DNA of 64,000 nucleotides, taken from NCBI RefSeq assembly GCF_963360655.1, contig NZ_OY725717.1:434001-498000 (forward strand). Direction: 5' to 3'. Shown one piece after another: positions 37,623-46,971 of the stretch (its first letter is position 1; the number at the start of each line of letters is the position of its first letter). The notes under the pieces are model-generated. The model saw nothing but the letters and a program-made list of their open reading frames with translations, did no database searches and was not told the DNA's origin. The position numbers and the translations under genes were made by a program. The DNA comes from Collinsella aerofaciens. GTDB lineage: Bacteria > Actinomycetota > Coriobacteriia > Coriobacteriales > Coriobacteriaceae.

Positions 37623-38403
37623 CACCGCCTTGCAAGGAACACCAAGCACCTTGGGCATCCGTGGTAAGAATCACCGGACCGTCATTGGTGATGGCGACGG
37701 TGTTCTCGTAGTGCGCGGCGGGCAGGTGGTCGTTGGTCGTAACGATCCAACCATCGGAGCCCGTGCTCACATGATTGGAACCCATCGTAACCATCGGCTC
37801 GATGGCGATGACCATACCGGCCTGAAGGCGAACGCCTCTCCCCTTCTTTCCATAATTTGGAACGTTGGGGTCCTCGTGCATCACGCGACCGATACCATGC
37901 CCCACGTAATCGCGAAGCACGCCGTAACCGTGAGACTCGGCGAGGGACTGAACGGCATAGCCGACGTCCCCGATATGGTTACCGGGAACAGCCTGCTCGA
38001 TGGCAGCCTTTAGGCAATCGCGCGTAACCTCGCACAGGGCCTTGGCCTCGGGCGTGGGGGTGCCGACGAAAAACGTCCAGGCGTTATCGCCGACCCAACC
38101 ATCAACGACAGCTCCCGTATCGATGGAGATGATATCGCCATCGCGCAGGATCATGTCAGGGTTGGGAATACCGTGAACCACGGCATCGTTGATCGATGCG
38201 CAAATGGTCCCCGGGAACCCGCCGTAACCCTTAAAGGCAGGGGTGCCGCCATGCATGCGGATAATCTGCTCCGCAAGCTGATCGAGTTCGAAGGTCGACA
38301 CGCCGGGGCGAACCATGGCTCCAACGTGGCGGAGCGCCATCTTAGATAGCGCTCCTGCCTTCTTCATCTGCTCAATTTGCGTTGCAGACTTAATCTTGAT
38401 CAT
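37615..38403 (-). CDS. map: Methionine aminopeptidase, type I
   Basis: Removes the initiator methionine from nascent proteins. The 262 residues show the metal ligands in SIDTGAVVDGWVGDNAWTF (near residues 97-115), in VGHGIGRVMHEDPNVPN (near 175) and a final glutamate near 235. The start ATG overlaps the adk stop as ATGA, so adk-map are coupled. The stop codon lies in the stem of the structured repeat. Confidence 0.97.
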   Translation of the reverse strand: MIKIKSATQIEQMKKAGALSKMALRHVGAMVRPGVSTFELDQLAEQIIRMHGGTPAFKGYGGFPGTICASINDAVVHGIPNPDMILRDGDIISIDTGAVVDGWVGDNAWTFFVGTPTPEAKALCEVTRDCLKAAIEQAVPGNHIGDVGYAVQSLAESHGYGVLRDYVGHGIGRVMHEDPNVPNYGKKGRGVRLQAGMVIAIEPMVTMGSNHVSTGSDGWIVTTNDHLPAAHYENTVAITNDGPVILTTDAQGAWCSLQGGEM

Positions 38404-39026
38404 AGACCGAGAGCCTCTTTGACATCCCCGTACACGGTCTCGCGAGCCTGATCACCGTTGACCGACTTGAGCAGACCCTGGCCACGATAGTAGTCGACGA
38501 GCGGGCTCGTGGACTTCTCGTAGACGTCGAGACGGTTCTTGATGGTCTCGGGCTTGTCGTCGTCGCGCTGATACATCTCGCCGCCGCACTTGGGGCAGGT
38601 GGCATCGGCAGCAGTGCCGGTGTAACCGCAGGCTCGGCAGGTGCGACGCGAAGACAGACGATCGATGATGACATCGGAGGCCACATCGACCAGAAGGGCG
38701 CAGTCGATCTCGCGACCCATGGCGGAGAGCTCGGAATCGAGCGTCACAGCCTGGGCGGTGTTGCGCGGGAAGCCATCGAGGATGAAGCCCTGCTGGGCGT
38801 CATCGGCGGCAAGGCGCTCCTTGACAAGGTCGATCACGAGCTGGTCGGGAACGAGCTCGCCAGCGTCCATGTACTTCTTAGCCTGAATACCAAGCTCGGT
38901 GCCGCCCTTGACGGCAGCACGCAGCAGGTCGCCCGTGGAAATGTGAGCGACGCCAAACTCGGCGACGAGCTCCTGTGCGACGGTGCCCTTACCGGCACCC
39001 GGAGCTCCGAGCAATACGAGGTTCAT
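38400..39026 (-). CDS. adk: Adenylate kinase
   Basis: Interconverts AMP, ADP and ATP. The 208 residues have the P-loop GAPGAGKGT (residues 7-15), DGFPRNTAQA near 85, and a zinc-type LID domain with CRACGYTG and CPKCGG. I chose the ATG at 39026, behind GGAGGA. Its TGA stop overlaps the map start, one of very few TGA stops among the chromosomal genes here. Confidence 0.97.
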   Translation of the reverse strand: MNLVLLGAPGAGKGTVAQELVAEFGVAHISTGDLLRAAVKGGTELGIQAKKYMDAGELVPDQLVIDLVKERLAADDAQQGFILDGFPRNTAQAVTLDSELSAMGREIDCALLVDVASDVIIDRLSSRRTCRACGYTGTAADATCPKCGGEMYQRDDDKPETIKNRLDVYEKSTSPLVDYYRGQGLLKSVNGDQARETVYGDVKEALGL

Positions 39027-39044
39027 GAGCAATCCTCCTCTAGC

Positions 39045-40331
39045 CTATTTAAAGAATCCATCGTAATCATACATCTTGATCTGGCCTTCGAGCTTATCGA
39101 CCGTGTCGAGCACGACGCCGACCATGATGAGGATGGACGTGCCGCCAAATGCCTGGATCAGATGGTTACCCGTGAAGGAGAAGATGATCGAAGGCACGAT
39201 GGCGATGAGCGCCAAAAAGACAGCGCTGGGAAGCGTGATCTTGTTGAGCGCGTTCTTGATGTAGGCCGCGGTAGCCCTACCCGGACGGACGCCCGGAATA
39301 AAGCCGCCCTGCTTCTTAAGGTTGTCGGCCGTGTCATCGGGGTTAAACACCATGGAGGTGTAGAAGTACGCGAAGAACACGATGAGGACAACATTAAGCA
39401 CCCAGTTGAGCCAACCGGTCGAAAGCGCAGAGGCAACTGCCTGGATCCAGCCGATGCCGGGGAAGAACACGGCAATCTGAGCCGGGAAATACAGCAGCGC
39501 CGAAGCGAAGATGATCGGCACGACACCCGCGGTGTTGACCTTGATGGGCAGGTAGGTGGTCTGGCCACCCATCATGCGACGGCCCACGACGCGCTTAGCG
39601 TAGGAGACCGGAATGCGGCGCTGGCCGCGCTCAAGGAAAACAATCAGCGGGATAACCAGCAGGATGATGGCGCAGATAATCACCATGGTGATGATGCCAC
39701 CGGCATTGCCCTCGGTGCTGGAGAAGATAGCCTGCGGCAGACCGGCCATGATGTTCGCAAAGATGATCAGCGACATGCCATTGCCGATACCGCGCTGGGT
39801 GATGAGCTCACCAATCCACATGATCAGCATGGCGCCCGCAGTGAGCGTGCCGACGATCATGAGGTCGAAGATGATCTCGGGAGCGCCGGCGCCATTAAAG
39901 CTGATGCCGAAGCTCTTAAAGAGGAAGAGGTAACCCACGGAGTTGAGGATTGCCAGAGCCAGGGTGAGGTAACGCGAATACTGCGTAATCTTGGTCTGAC
40001 CGACCTCGCCCTCGCGGGCAAGCTCATGCAGGGAAGGCACAACGGCCTGGAGCATCTGGAGGATGATCGAGCTGGTGATGTAAGGCATGATGCCCAGCGA
40101 AAACACCGACACATAGCTCAAAGCGCCGCCAGAGAAAAGATTCAGGAGGGCCATAGCACCTGCGGCGACCGAATTGTTATCGGTCGAGAAAAGGCCCAGC
40201 ATCCCCTGGAAGGGAATGCCGGGCACAGGAACGTGCGCACCAATGCGGTACACGACGAGCATAGCTATGGTAAAAAGAATCTTTTCGCGCAATTCTTTGA
40301 TGCGGAAAGCATTCTTAAGACCATTTAGCAC
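39045..40331 (-). CDS. secY: Preprotein translocase subunit SecY
   Basis: Channel subunit of the Sec translocon; ten membrane segments can be traced over the 428 residues, beginning near residue 18 with [22 protein letters not shown]. Conserved segments include [16 protein letters not shown] and [15 protein letters not shown]. The start is a GTG that overlaps the last seven bases of rplO, so translation is coupled. Its ATPase partner SecA is encoded at 14250-17057. Confidence 0.98.
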   Translation of the reverse strand: MLNGLKNAFRIKELREKILFTIAMLVVYRIGAHVPVPGIPFQGMLGLFSTDNNSVAAGAMALLNLFSGGALSYVSVFSLGIMPYITSSIILQMLQAVVPSLHELAREGEVGQTKITQYSRYLTLALAILNSVGYLFLFKSFGISFNGAGAPEIIFDLMIVGTLTAGAMLIMWIGELITQRGIGNGMSLIIFANIMAGLPQAIFSSTEGNAGGIITMVIICAIILLVIPLIVFLERGQRRIPVSYAKRVVGRRMMGGQTTYLPIKVNTAGVVPIIFASALLYFPAQIAVFFPGIGWIQAVASALSTGWLNWVLNVVLIVFFAYFYTSMVFNPDDTADNLKKQGGFIPGVRPGRATAAYIKNALNKITLPSAVFLALIAIVPSIIFSFTGNHLIQAFGGTSILIMVGVVLDTVDKLEGQIKMYDYDGFFK

Positions 40332-40774
40332 GGCAGCTCGACCTTTCCGCCGGCGGCCTCGATCTTGGCCTGCGCAGAAGCGCTGACCTTGTCGACCTTG
40401 ACCGTGAACTTCTTGGTGAGCTCACCATTGCCGAGCACCTTGACGGGCTCGAACTCGCTCTTGGTGATGCGAGCGGCCTTAAGAGCGGCACCGTCGATCA
40501 CAGCGCCGTCCTCGAACTTGCGCTCGAGACGCTCAACGTTAACAGCGGTGTACTCGATACGACGGGGGTTGCGGAAGCCCGGAAGCTTGGGCAGGCGCAT
40601 AGCCAGCGGAGTCTGGCCACCCTCGAAACCGGCACCCTTGGTGCCGCCAGAGCGGGAACCCTGGCCCTTCTGACCGCGGCCAGAAGTGGTGCCGTGACCC
40701 GAAGAATTGCCACGGCCGACGCGCTTGCGGTTCTTGGTGGAACCGGGCGCGGGAGTAAGATCGTGAAGCTGCAT
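40325..40774 (-). CDS. rplO: 50S ribosomal protein L15
   Basis: Late-assembly large-subunit protein of 149 residues. The N-terminus [20 protein letters not shown] and the Gly-rich stretch [17 protein letters not shown] are typical. The 3' end overlaps the GTG start of secY. It follows rpmD by three bases. Confidence 0.98.
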   Translation of the reverse strand: MQLHDLTPAPGSTKNRKRVGRGNSSGHGTTSGRGQKGQGSRSGGTKGAGFEGGQTPLAMRLPKLPGFRNPRRIEYTAVNVERLERKFEDGAVIDGAALKAARITKSEFEPVKVLGNGELTKKFTVKVDKVSASAQAKIEAAGGKVELPC

Positions 40775-40777
40775 TTG

Positions 40778-40960
40778 CTACTCCTCTACAATCTCGACAA
40801 GGTGCTTGACCTTGAAGATCATGCCGCGGACGGACTCGTTGTCAGCAATCTCGCGAACCTCGCGGATCCTGTGGAGACCGAGGGCACGGACAGTACGGAC
40901 CTGGTCCTGCTTGCAACCGTTGGTACTGCGGACCTGCTTGATCTTGATGATGTCAGCCAT
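40778..40960 (-). CDS. rpmD: 50S ribosomal protein L30
   Basis: A 60-residue large-subunit protein: IKIKQVRSTNGCKQDQVRTV, then LGLHRIREVREIADNESVRG. Two bases separate its start from the rpsE stop, and it sits between rpsE and rplO in the standard spc order. Confidence 0.97.
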   Translation of the reverse strand: MADIIKIKQVRSTNGCKQDQVRTVRALGLHRIREVREIADNESVRGMIFKVKHLVEIVEE

Positions 40961-40962
40961 GC

Positions 40963-41487
40963 TTAGTTCTCCTTACCGACGAACATCTCGGAGACCGTCA
41001 GGCCACGGCGAGCCGCGACGTCCTCAGGGCTGGAGAGCTCCTTGAGGCCCTCGACGGCAGCCTTGATGATGTTGAGGCCGTTGTCGGTACCGAGGGACTT
41101 GGACAGGACGTTCTTGATGCCAGCAAGCTCAAAGAGGGGACGCACAGCGCCGCCGGCGATAACGCCGGTACCCTCGACAGCGGGCTTGATGATGATGCGG
41201 CCGGCACCAAAGTGGCCGAGAACCTCGTGCGGGATGGTGCCCTGCTCGGTCACCGGCACGTGGAACATGTTCTTCTTGGCATCGAGAGATGCCTTGGAGA
41301 TGGCCATGGGCACCTCAGCGGACTTGCCCATGCCAACGCCGACGTTGCCCTTGCCGTCGCCAACGACGACGAGAGCGACGAGGCTCATGCGACGACCACC
41401 CTTGACGGTCTTCGACACGCGGTTGATGTAAACGACGCGCTCCTCGAACTCGGAGGCCTCGCGCTGCTGCTTCTGATTACGAGCCAT
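40963..41487 (-). CDS. rpsE: 30S ribosomal protein S5
   Basis: Small-subunit protein linked to decoding accuracy and mRNA unwinding, 174 residues. It has the double-stranded-RNA-binding-like N-terminal domain with [20 protein letters not shown] and the C-terminal half with [20 protein letters not shown]. Standard position between rplR and rpmD. Confidence 0.98.
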   Translation of the reverse strand: MARNQKQQREASEFEERVVYINRVSKTVKGGRRMSLVALVVVGDGKGNVGVGMGKSAEVPMAISKASLDAKKNMFHVPVTEQGTIPHEVLGHFGAGRIIIKPAVEGTGVIAGGAVRPLFELAGIKNVLSKSLGTDNGLNIIKAAVEGLKELSSPEDVAARRGLTVSEMFVGKEN

Positions 41488-41501
41488 GTGCTACATACCT
41501 C

Positions 41502-41870
41502 CTAGAACTCGAGACCGGCGGCACGAGCACCGTCGGCGAGGGCCTTGACGCGGCCATGGTAGATACGGCCACCACGATCGAAGGCGACCTTGGTGATGCC
41601 GGCCTCGATGGCGCGCTTGCCAACGAGCTGACCGACCTTCTCCGCAGCCTCCTTGTTCGAGGTGTGGGTGCCCTTGAACTCGGCCTCGAGGGTCGAGGCA
41701 GAGACGAGCGTCAGGCTGGAGCCCTTGCTGTCGTCGATGATCTGGGCATAGATGTTGGCGTTAGTACGGGTCACGCGAAGACGCGGACGCTCGGCGGTAC
41801 CCGAGACCTTGCCGCGAACACGACGCTGACGACGCTTGAGGCCTTCCAGCTTCGCCTTATGCTTGTTCAT
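41502..41870 (-). CDS. rplR: 50S ribosomal protein L18
   Basis: 5S rRNA-binding protein of 122 residues. The [20 protein letters not shown] segment and C-terminal [20 protein letters not shown] are diagnostic. It lies 75 bases after rplF. Confidence 0.98.
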   Translation of the reverse strand: MNKHKAKLEGLKRRQRRVRGKVSGTAERPRLRVTRTNANIYAQIIDDSKGSSLTLVSASTLEAEFKGTHTSNKEAAEKVGQLVGKRAIEAGITKVAFDRGGRIYHGRVKALADGARAAGLEF

Positions 41871-41945
41871 ACGTAAACTCCTAAAAAGGTTGATCTTGCC
41901 AGCACCTGACGGGGTGCTGGTCTTATGCGAGTGAGTCGGTTACGA

Positions 41946-42482
41946 CTACTTGGCGGCCTTACCCAGCTTGCGGCGGATGTGCTCGCCAACGTAGTGGATA
42001 CCCTTGCCCTTGTAAGGCTCGGGAGGACGATGGCCGCGGATCTCAGCGGCGATCTGACCGACCTGCTGCTTGTTGATACCCTTGACGTTCACGTGGGTGT
42101 TGTCGGGAACCTCGAAGGTGATGCCCTCGGGAGCCTCGACGATCACGGGGTGCGAGAAGCCCAGGGAGAACTCGAGGTTCTTGCCCTTCTGCTGCACGCG
42201 GTAACCGACGCCGGCGAGCTCGAGCTTCTTCTCGAAGCCCTCGGAAACGCCAACAACCATGTTGTGGATGAGGGCGCGGGTGAGGCCGTGGCGGGCACGG
42301 GTCTCACGCTCGTCGTCGGGACGGGAAACGGTGAGGACGTTGTCCTCGACGTTGATAGCGAGCTTCTCAAAGACATCGAGCTCGAGCTGGCCCTTGGGGC
42401 CCTTGACGACAACGTTGTTGCCGTTGACTGCCACTTCGACTCCGGCGGGAATCTGGACAGGCTTATTACCGATACGAGACAC
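41946..42482 (-). CDS. rplF: 50S ribosomal protein L6
   Basis: Large-subunit protein of 178 residues near the factor-binding site, with two similar domains. [20 protein letters not shown] opens the protein and the C-terminal [19 protein letters not shown] signature is present. It follows rpsH by 33 bases. Confidence 0.98.
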   Translation of the reverse strand: MSRIGNKPVQIPAGVEVAVNGNNVVVKGPKGQLELDVFEKLAINVEDNVLTVSRPDDERETRARHGLTRALIHNMVVGVSEGFEKKLELAGVGYRVQQKGKNLEFSLGFSHPVIVEAPEGITFEVPDNTHVNVKGINKQQVGQIAAEIRGHRPPEPYKGKGIHYVGEHIRRKLGKAAK

Positions 42483-42515
42483 GGTGATCTCCTTTCCTTC
42501 TACCTACCGAGCGAA

Positions 42516-42914
42516 TTACCAGACGTAAGCGATGATCTCGCCGCCGACGTTGTGCTTGCGAGCATCGCGGTCGGTCATGACGCCATGGCTGGTGGAAATA
42601 ATGGCGGTACCAAGGCCACCGCGGACGCGGGGCATGTCGGCAACGCCGGTGTACTTACGCAGGCCCGGCTTGGAAATGCGGCGGATGCCGTTGATGACCT
42701 TAGCCTTCTTGGGACCATACTTAAGCGTGATGTGCAGAGTCTTCTGGGGAACGGTGTCCTCGACATCGTAGCCCTCGATGTAGCCCTCCTCGTGCAGAAC
42801 ACGAGCGATCTCGACGAGCTTCTTGCTGCTCGGCATGGAGACCGTGGCCTTGTTCACAGAGTTAGCGTTACGGATGCGCGTAAGCATATCTGCGATCGGG
42901 TCTGTAAGGTTCAT
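42516..42914 (-). CDS. rpsH: 30S ribosomal protein S8
   Basis: 16S rRNA-binding protein and, in E. coli, the spc operon repressor. The 132 residues begin [20 protein letters not shown] and end with the family signature around [21 protein letters not shown] 119-base gap separates it from rpsN and holds nothing recognisable. Confidence 0.98.
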   Translation of the reverse strand: MNLTDPIADMLTRIRNANSVNKATVSMPSSKKLVEIARVLHEEGYIEGYDVEDTVPQKTLHITLKYGPKKAKVINGIRRISKPGLRKYTGVADMPRVRGGLGTAIISTSHGVMTDRDARKHNVGGEIIAYVW

Positions 42915-43033
42915 ACAGATTCTCCTTCGTTCTTGATGAACACGTGCTCTTGGTTCTTCGCCGCCCTTAACGGCAAAGCCTAACTAGCGCGTTTTCCCTG
43001 TTCCAAACTGATGCTTGAAACGCTGGTAGTGAC

Positions 43034-43219
43034 TTACCAGCTGGCCTTCTTAACGCCGGGAAGCTCGCCCTTGAGTGCAAGCTCGCGGAAGCAGACACGG
43101 CACAGGCCGAACTTGCGGTACACAGAGTGCGGACGGCCGCAGCGCTGGCAGCGCGTGTACTCACGAGTAGAGAACTTCTGCTTGCGATTGCACTTGACGA
43201 TCATCGATGTCTTAGCCAC
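43034..43219 (-). CDS. rpsN: 30S ribosomal protein S14, zinc-binding type
   Basis: A 61-residue zinc-form S14 (rpsZ type) with ligands C24, C27, C40 and C43 in [20 protein letters not shown]. The C-terminus [16 protein letters not shown] is typical of the short form. It follows rplE by 79 bases. Confidence 0.98.
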   Translation of the reverse strand: MAKTSMIVKCNRKQKFSTREYTRCQRCGRPHSVYRKFGLCRVCFRELALKGELPGVKKASW

Positions 43220-43298
43220 TTATATCCTCCTCACATAGAGTATTGTTCGCCCCAAGCGCCGCCCCCTTGTGGGAACGGCGCTTATAGGGCAGGTGAAC

Positions 43299-43856
43299 CT
43301 ATTTCTTGAACGGGAAACCGAAGGCGTCCAGAAGGGCCTTGGCCTCCTCATCGGTGTTGGCGGTGGTCACGAAAGTGATGTCCATACCACGCTGGTGATC
43401 GACGGAGTCGAAGTCGATCTCGGGGAAGATGAGCTGCTCGGTGACGCCCATGGAGAAGTTACCACGGCCGTCGAAGCTCTTGGCGGAGATGCCGCGGAAG
43501 TCGCGGATACGGGGGATCGCGACGGAGGTCAGACGATCGAAGAACTCCCACATACGGTCGCCACGCAGGGTAACCTTGCAGCCGATCGGCATACCGGCGC
43601 GCAGGCGGAAGGTAGCGATGGACTTGCGGGCACGGGTGATCATCGGCTGCTGGCCGGTGATGGCGCGCAGGTCGCGCACGGCACCGTCGATGGCCTTGGA
43701 ATCGGTAGCGGCCTCGCCGACACCCATGTTCACGACGATCTTCTCAAACTTGGGGATCATCATGACGTTCTCGTACTGGAACTTGTCCTGAAGCTGCTGC
43801 TTGACCTCGTTGTTGTACTTGGTCTTCAGACGCGGCACATACTTCTCTTCTGCCAT
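43299..43856 (-). CDS. rplE: 50S ribosomal protein L5
   Basis: 5S rRNA-binding large-subunit protein, 185 residues. [35 protein letters not shown] and the [21 protein letters not shown] end are typical. Normally rplX and rplN precede rplE in the same operon. Here the next gene upstream is an unrelated xdhC-like gene, and a promoter-like sequence lies about 140 bases upstream, so rplE is the first gene of this run. This break is discussed as a finding. Confidence 0.97.
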   Translation of the reverse strand: MAEEKYVPRLKTKYNNEVKQQLQDKFQYENVMMIPKFEKIVVNMGVGEAATDSKAIDGAVRDLRAITGQQPMITRARKSIATFRLRAGMPIGCKVTLRGDRMWEFFDRLTSVAIPRIRDFRGISAKSFDGRGNFSMGVTEQLIFPEIDFDSVDHQRGMDITFVTTANTDEEAKALLDAFGFPFKK

Positions 43857-43993
43857 TGTTCACTCCTTCTTGGGGTTTTAAGCACGGGGCGTGGCCACGA
43901 TGGGTTGTCCTCGTGCCTCCTGGCTGCATCCGCGCCGCTCATGGCATTTTGCGGTTTGGACTCGACGCAGCAGGAGCCGACAAAACAATCGGT

Positions 43994-44022
43994 ACTATAC
44001 GCGCATCGGGAGCGTATTTCCA
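43994..44022 (-). promoter_or_regulatory. Candidate promoter of the rplE operon
   Basis: On the minus strand TGGAAA and TATAGT are separated by 17 bases, giving 4 of 6 and 5 of 6 matches to sigma-70-type boxes. The -10 ends about 138 bases before the rplE ATG. It would supply transcription for a ribosomal gene run that lacks its usual upstream genes. Confidence 0.45.
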
Positions 44023-44083
44023 GAAAAACCTCGTCTGCCTGCACAACTCCACAACTCCCCCGCACAAATGGGTCCCAAAAAGC

Positions 44084-44150
44084 AGTTGCGGTGAAATAGG
44101 GACTGTTGGGCGGCCTAACAGGCTTAAACAATCCTTATTTCACCGCAACT
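44084..44150. repeat. 67-bp palindromic repeat, copy C
   Basis: Arms AGTTGCGGTGAAATAGGGAC and CCTTATTTCACCGCAACT enclose a centre containing GGCCTAACAGGC. It lies between the xdhC-like gene end and the rplE promoter, exactly at the point where the ribosomal gene order is broken. Confidence 0.9.
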
Positions 44151-44167
44151 GCTTGTTGGGGATGCGA

Positions 44168-45211
44168 TTAGCGCTTGCGGGGGACGAGTTTGGTGCGGCG
44201 CAGGTGGATCATCTCGGCGGCGATGGAGATAGCGATCTCCTCGGGATCCTCTGCCTCGATGGCAACGCCGATCGGCAGGTGCAGCCCGTCGATCTGGTCC
44301 TGCGTAAAGCCCTCCTGCTCCAAGCGAGCCCGCACAAAGGCCGTCTTGCGGCGCGAGCCAAGGCAACCCAGATAGGCGGGCTTGGCGCGCATGGCCTGAA
44401 TCACCACGTCGATATCGGACTTGTGGCCTGCTGTGGCCACGACCACCAAGTCGCGCGGACCGATGGGGCACTGCTCGCCCAGGTTCTTGTAGTCGACCAG
44501 ACGACGGTCGTAGACACCGGGTACCCATTCGGGCGTCAGCGTGCCGGGGCGGTCGTCGCAAGCCACGACGGCAAAGCCCGCCGCCGTGAGCACGCGCGCC
44601 GTCGCGGCGCCCACGTGTCCGCAGCCAAAGATGTAGGTCAGGCCCTCGGGGCAGAGCGTCTCGATGTGCGCCGGGGGAATCTCGGAGGCGGCGTTGGTGT
44701 AGGTGACCTTACTCCCCTCCTCCACCAGCGAAAGCTCGGGGCAGCCGGCAATGGTATGGCGCGATGTCTCGCCATGGTACTCGACCACATCGCCCTCGAG
44801 GGCCTGAATGACAAACGGTTCAAAGTCGATGACGAAGTCGCCAATGCGTCGATACGCCAAGACGTCGGCAACCGACTGGAACAACGGCACCTGCGATACA
44901 TCCAGATGCAGATAGCACAGGCAGATGGCTCCGCCGCAGATCATGCCGGTATCGGAGTTCTCGCCGCCCATGGTGTAGCGGACCAGACGCGATTTACCCC
45001 CGGCCAGCAGCTCGCGCGCCTCGTCCAGCGCAAAGAGCTCAATCTTGCCGCCGCCGATAGTGCCCGCCTGGCTACCGTCGGCAAAGACGGCCATCCAGGC
45101 GCCCACGCCGCGCGGCGACGACCCCGCCGTGCCGGCCACGACCACGAGCTCGCACGTCTCGCCGGCACGCAGGGCGGCAAGCGCCGCATTCACAACATCG
45201 AGCTTTTCCAT
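44168..45211 (-). CDS. XdhC/CoxI-family molybdenum hydroxylase maturation protein
   Basis: XdhC-type protein that loads or modifies the molybdenum cofactor (sulfuration or insertion) of xanthine-dehydrogenase-like enzymes. The 347 residues have the N-terminal XdhC/CoxI domain with GTAGSSPRGVGAWMAV and GTIGGGKIE, a linker, and a C-terminal Rossmann domain with IFGCGHVGAATARVL and LGCLGSRRKTAFV. It is the last gene of a minus-strand pair with yqeB, nine bases apart. The function is a family inference and fits the hydroxylase gene at 62494. Confidence 0.9.
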   Translation of the reverse strand: MEKLDVVNAALAALRAGETCELVVVAGTAGSSPRGVGAWMAVFADGSQAGTIGGGKIELFALDEARELLAGGKSRLVRYTMGGENSDTGMICGGAICLCYLHLDVSQVPLFQSVADVLAYRRIGDFVIDFEPFVIQALEGDVVEYHGETSRHTIAGCPELSLVEEGSKVTYTNAASEIPPAHIETLCPEGLTYIFGCGHVGAATARVLTAAGFAVVACDDRPGTLTPEWVPGVYDRRLVDYKNLGEQCPIGPRDLVVVATAGHKSDIDVVIQAMRAKPAYLGCLGSRRKTAFVRARLEQEGFTQDQIDGLHLPIGVAIEAEDPEEIAISIAAEMIHLRRTKLVPRKR

Positions 45212-45220
45212 TGCCGCCTT

Positions 45221-46015
45221 CTATCCTCTAAAGACATCGGTGAGCATAGCGAGTGCCTCGAGCACGCCGCCGCCGACCGACGTCGCCTTGTCCGAAATAT
45301 AGTTGATATAGCTGGCGTCGCCGCGCGGATCGACATCGGCGCATTTAAAGCCCTCGGTGACCTGGACGCCATTCGCCAAAAGCCCGCGCAGACAGCCATC
45401 GATCTGCGTGCACATGGGCGTATCGCCCGCGTAGCCAATCACGTCTCCGGCGCTCACGATGTCGCCGATCGCGCGGTCGGACCAAAACACGCCGGCGGCG
45501 GGACTGTGGATAACGCGCTCTCTGCCATAGCCAGCGATAATGCCCGGCACGCCCGTGTTGGGCTGGGGTGAGCCCTGGGTAATCACGCGGCCCAAAAAAT
45601 GCCCGCGCATGGTTTCGACTACGGCGTCGCAGTCAACCGGCGCGGTAAAGCCCGGCCCCACGGCGATGACGGCAGGAGCCATGTCGCGCGTGGTACCCAG
45701 ATTGCGCTTGGCCAGAATCGCGTCTACCACAGCCGCGGGCTTAAACTCGCCGGCCATCTGTGCCTGGGGGTCCACCACCACGGCGACATCCCCCGCCTCG
45801 GTAATCTCAAGCGCCTCGGCCGGCGTCCGTGCCAAGCGAGCGCGAACGCCTTCGACCTCGACCTCGCCCAAGCGAATGGCCTCGCAAAAACTGATTGTGC
45901 GACGGATGCACGTGGGGACCGCGATATCGGCCATGACAACCGACGCGCCGGCGCGCACCAAGCGAGCGGCGACGCCCGTGGCGATATCGCCGGCGCCGCG
46001 AACATAAACGAGCAT
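45221..46015 (-). CDS. yqeB: YqeB-family selenium-dependent molybdenum hydroxylase accessory protein
   Basis: A 264-residue EF2563/YqeB-type protein. It begins with a dinucleotide-binding-like motif, VYVRGAGDIATGVAARLVRAG, then GPGFTAPVDCDAVVETMRGH and the hammerhead-like segment GVFWSDRAIGDIVSAGDVIG. YqeB proteins co-occur with selD and with labile-selenium Mo hydroxylases and are thought to help make the Se-containing cofactor. The start ATG follows GGGAGGTG. The gene is divergent from yqeC, with a 102-base shared promoter region. Confidence 0.9.
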   Translation of the reverse strand: MLVYVRGAGDIATGVAARLVRAGASVVMADIAVPTCIRRTISFCEAIRLGEVEVEGVRARLARTPAEALEITEAGDVAVVVDPQAQMAGEFKPAAVVDAILAKRNLGTTRDMAPAVIAVGPGFTAPVDCDAVVETMRGHFLGRVITQGSPQPNTGVPGIIAGYGRERVIHSPAAGVFWSDRAIGDIVSAGDVIGYAGDTPMCTQIDGCLRGLLANGVQVTEGFKCADVDPRGDASYINYISDKATSVGGGVLEALAMLTDVFRG

Positions 46016-46117
46016 TCCCGGGGCACCTCCCTGTGCTACGGTTTGAGCAGAGCAAAAGCGGTTCGACCGCTACTCTGATGATTATTTATTATCACAGTAT
46101 TATACGGCGGTGAACAG

Positions 46118-46852
46118 ATGGAAACGACGAGCGGAAACCTTGCCTCCGCGCTCAAGATCGAGCCGGGCATTACCGCAATTATCGGCAGCGGCGGCAAGTC
46201 GACCTTGCTGAAGGCGCTGGGTCTCGAGCTCATGCGCGCTGGCGGCAGGGTGCTTCTCTGTACCACCACGCACATGTTTCCCGTCGCCGGCGTGCCGTGG
46301 GACGGGTCGAGCCGTCGTCTGGACGCCGCACCCTGGAAACCGGGCGCTCTGCATGTTCCCGGCTGCACCTGCGAGGCATGCGCAGGCATGAGCCGCGGAA
46401 GTATCTGCCAGGCGGGTGTTTTGGACCCGGAGACAGGCAAGCTCTCCGCCCCCGCCGAGCCGCCCAACGAGCTGGCGCAGCGCTTTGACTACGTCCTGGC
46501 CGAGGCGGACGGCAGCAAGCGGCTCCCGCTCAAGGCGCACGCCCCGTGGGAGCCGGTAATTCCCTCTGGCACGGCCAACATCGTCTGGATCGTCGGCGCC
46601 TCGGGATTCGGCAAGCCCGTCGCCGAGGTTGTCCACCGCCCCGAGCTCTTCTGCGAGCGCTGCGGCTGCGAGCCCACCGATACCGCCACGCCCGAGCGCG
46701 TCGCCCAGGTGCTCAATGCCGAGATGCAGGCGCTGAAACTCAATACCGCACGCGTCATGCTCAACCAAGTCGACACGCTCAGCGACCCCACGATGGCCGA
46801 CCGCTTCGAGGCAGCCCTCGGCCGCCCCGTCGTCGCCACCAGCCTCAAATAG
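46118..46852 (+). CDS. yqeC: YqeC-family selenium-dependent hydroxylase accessory protein
   Basis: Putative P-loop protein of 244 residues that co-occurs with selenium-dependent molybdenum hydroxylases. The N-terminus has IIGSGGKSTLLKALG (residues about 15-29), followed by LLCTTTHMFPV and the acidic motif YVLAEADGSKRLPLKAHAPWEP near 130. A cysteine cluster, CTCEACAGMSRGSIC, sits near residue 85. It is the only plus-strand gene of the island besides the regulator. It ends near palindromic repeat copy D, which separates it from convergent hyuA. Confidence 0.88.
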   Translation: METTSGNLASALKIEPGITAIIGSGGKSTLLKALGLELMRAGGRVLLCTTTHMFPVAGVPWDGSSRRLDAAPWKPGALHVPGCTCEACAGMSRGSICQAGVLDPETGKLSAPAEPPNELAQRFDYVLAEADGSKRLPLKAHAPWEPVIPSGTANIVWIVGASGFGKPVAEVVHRPELFCERCGCEPTDTATPERVAQVLNAEMQALKLNTARVMLNQVDTLSDPTMADRFEAALGRPVVATSLK

Positions 46853-46877
46853 CCGGCGCTGCCCCAGAAGACCTATA

Positions 46878-46944
46878 AGTTGCGGTGGAATAGTTCCTGA
46901 AACGGCCTATTTGGCGGCTAAACAGGAACTATTCCACCGCAACT
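46878..46944. repeat. 67-bp palindromic repeat, copy D
   Basis: The arms AGTTGCGGTGGAATAGTTCC and GGAACTATTCCACCGCAACT pair perfectly. Compared with copies A and C, both arms changed together (GAAATAGGGAC to GGAATAGTTCC with matching complement). It lies between convergent yqeC and hyuA and may serve as a bidirectional terminator. Confidence 0.9.
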
Positions 46945-46971
46945 GCGGAGGGGAATCCGGCGATCTTCCTG

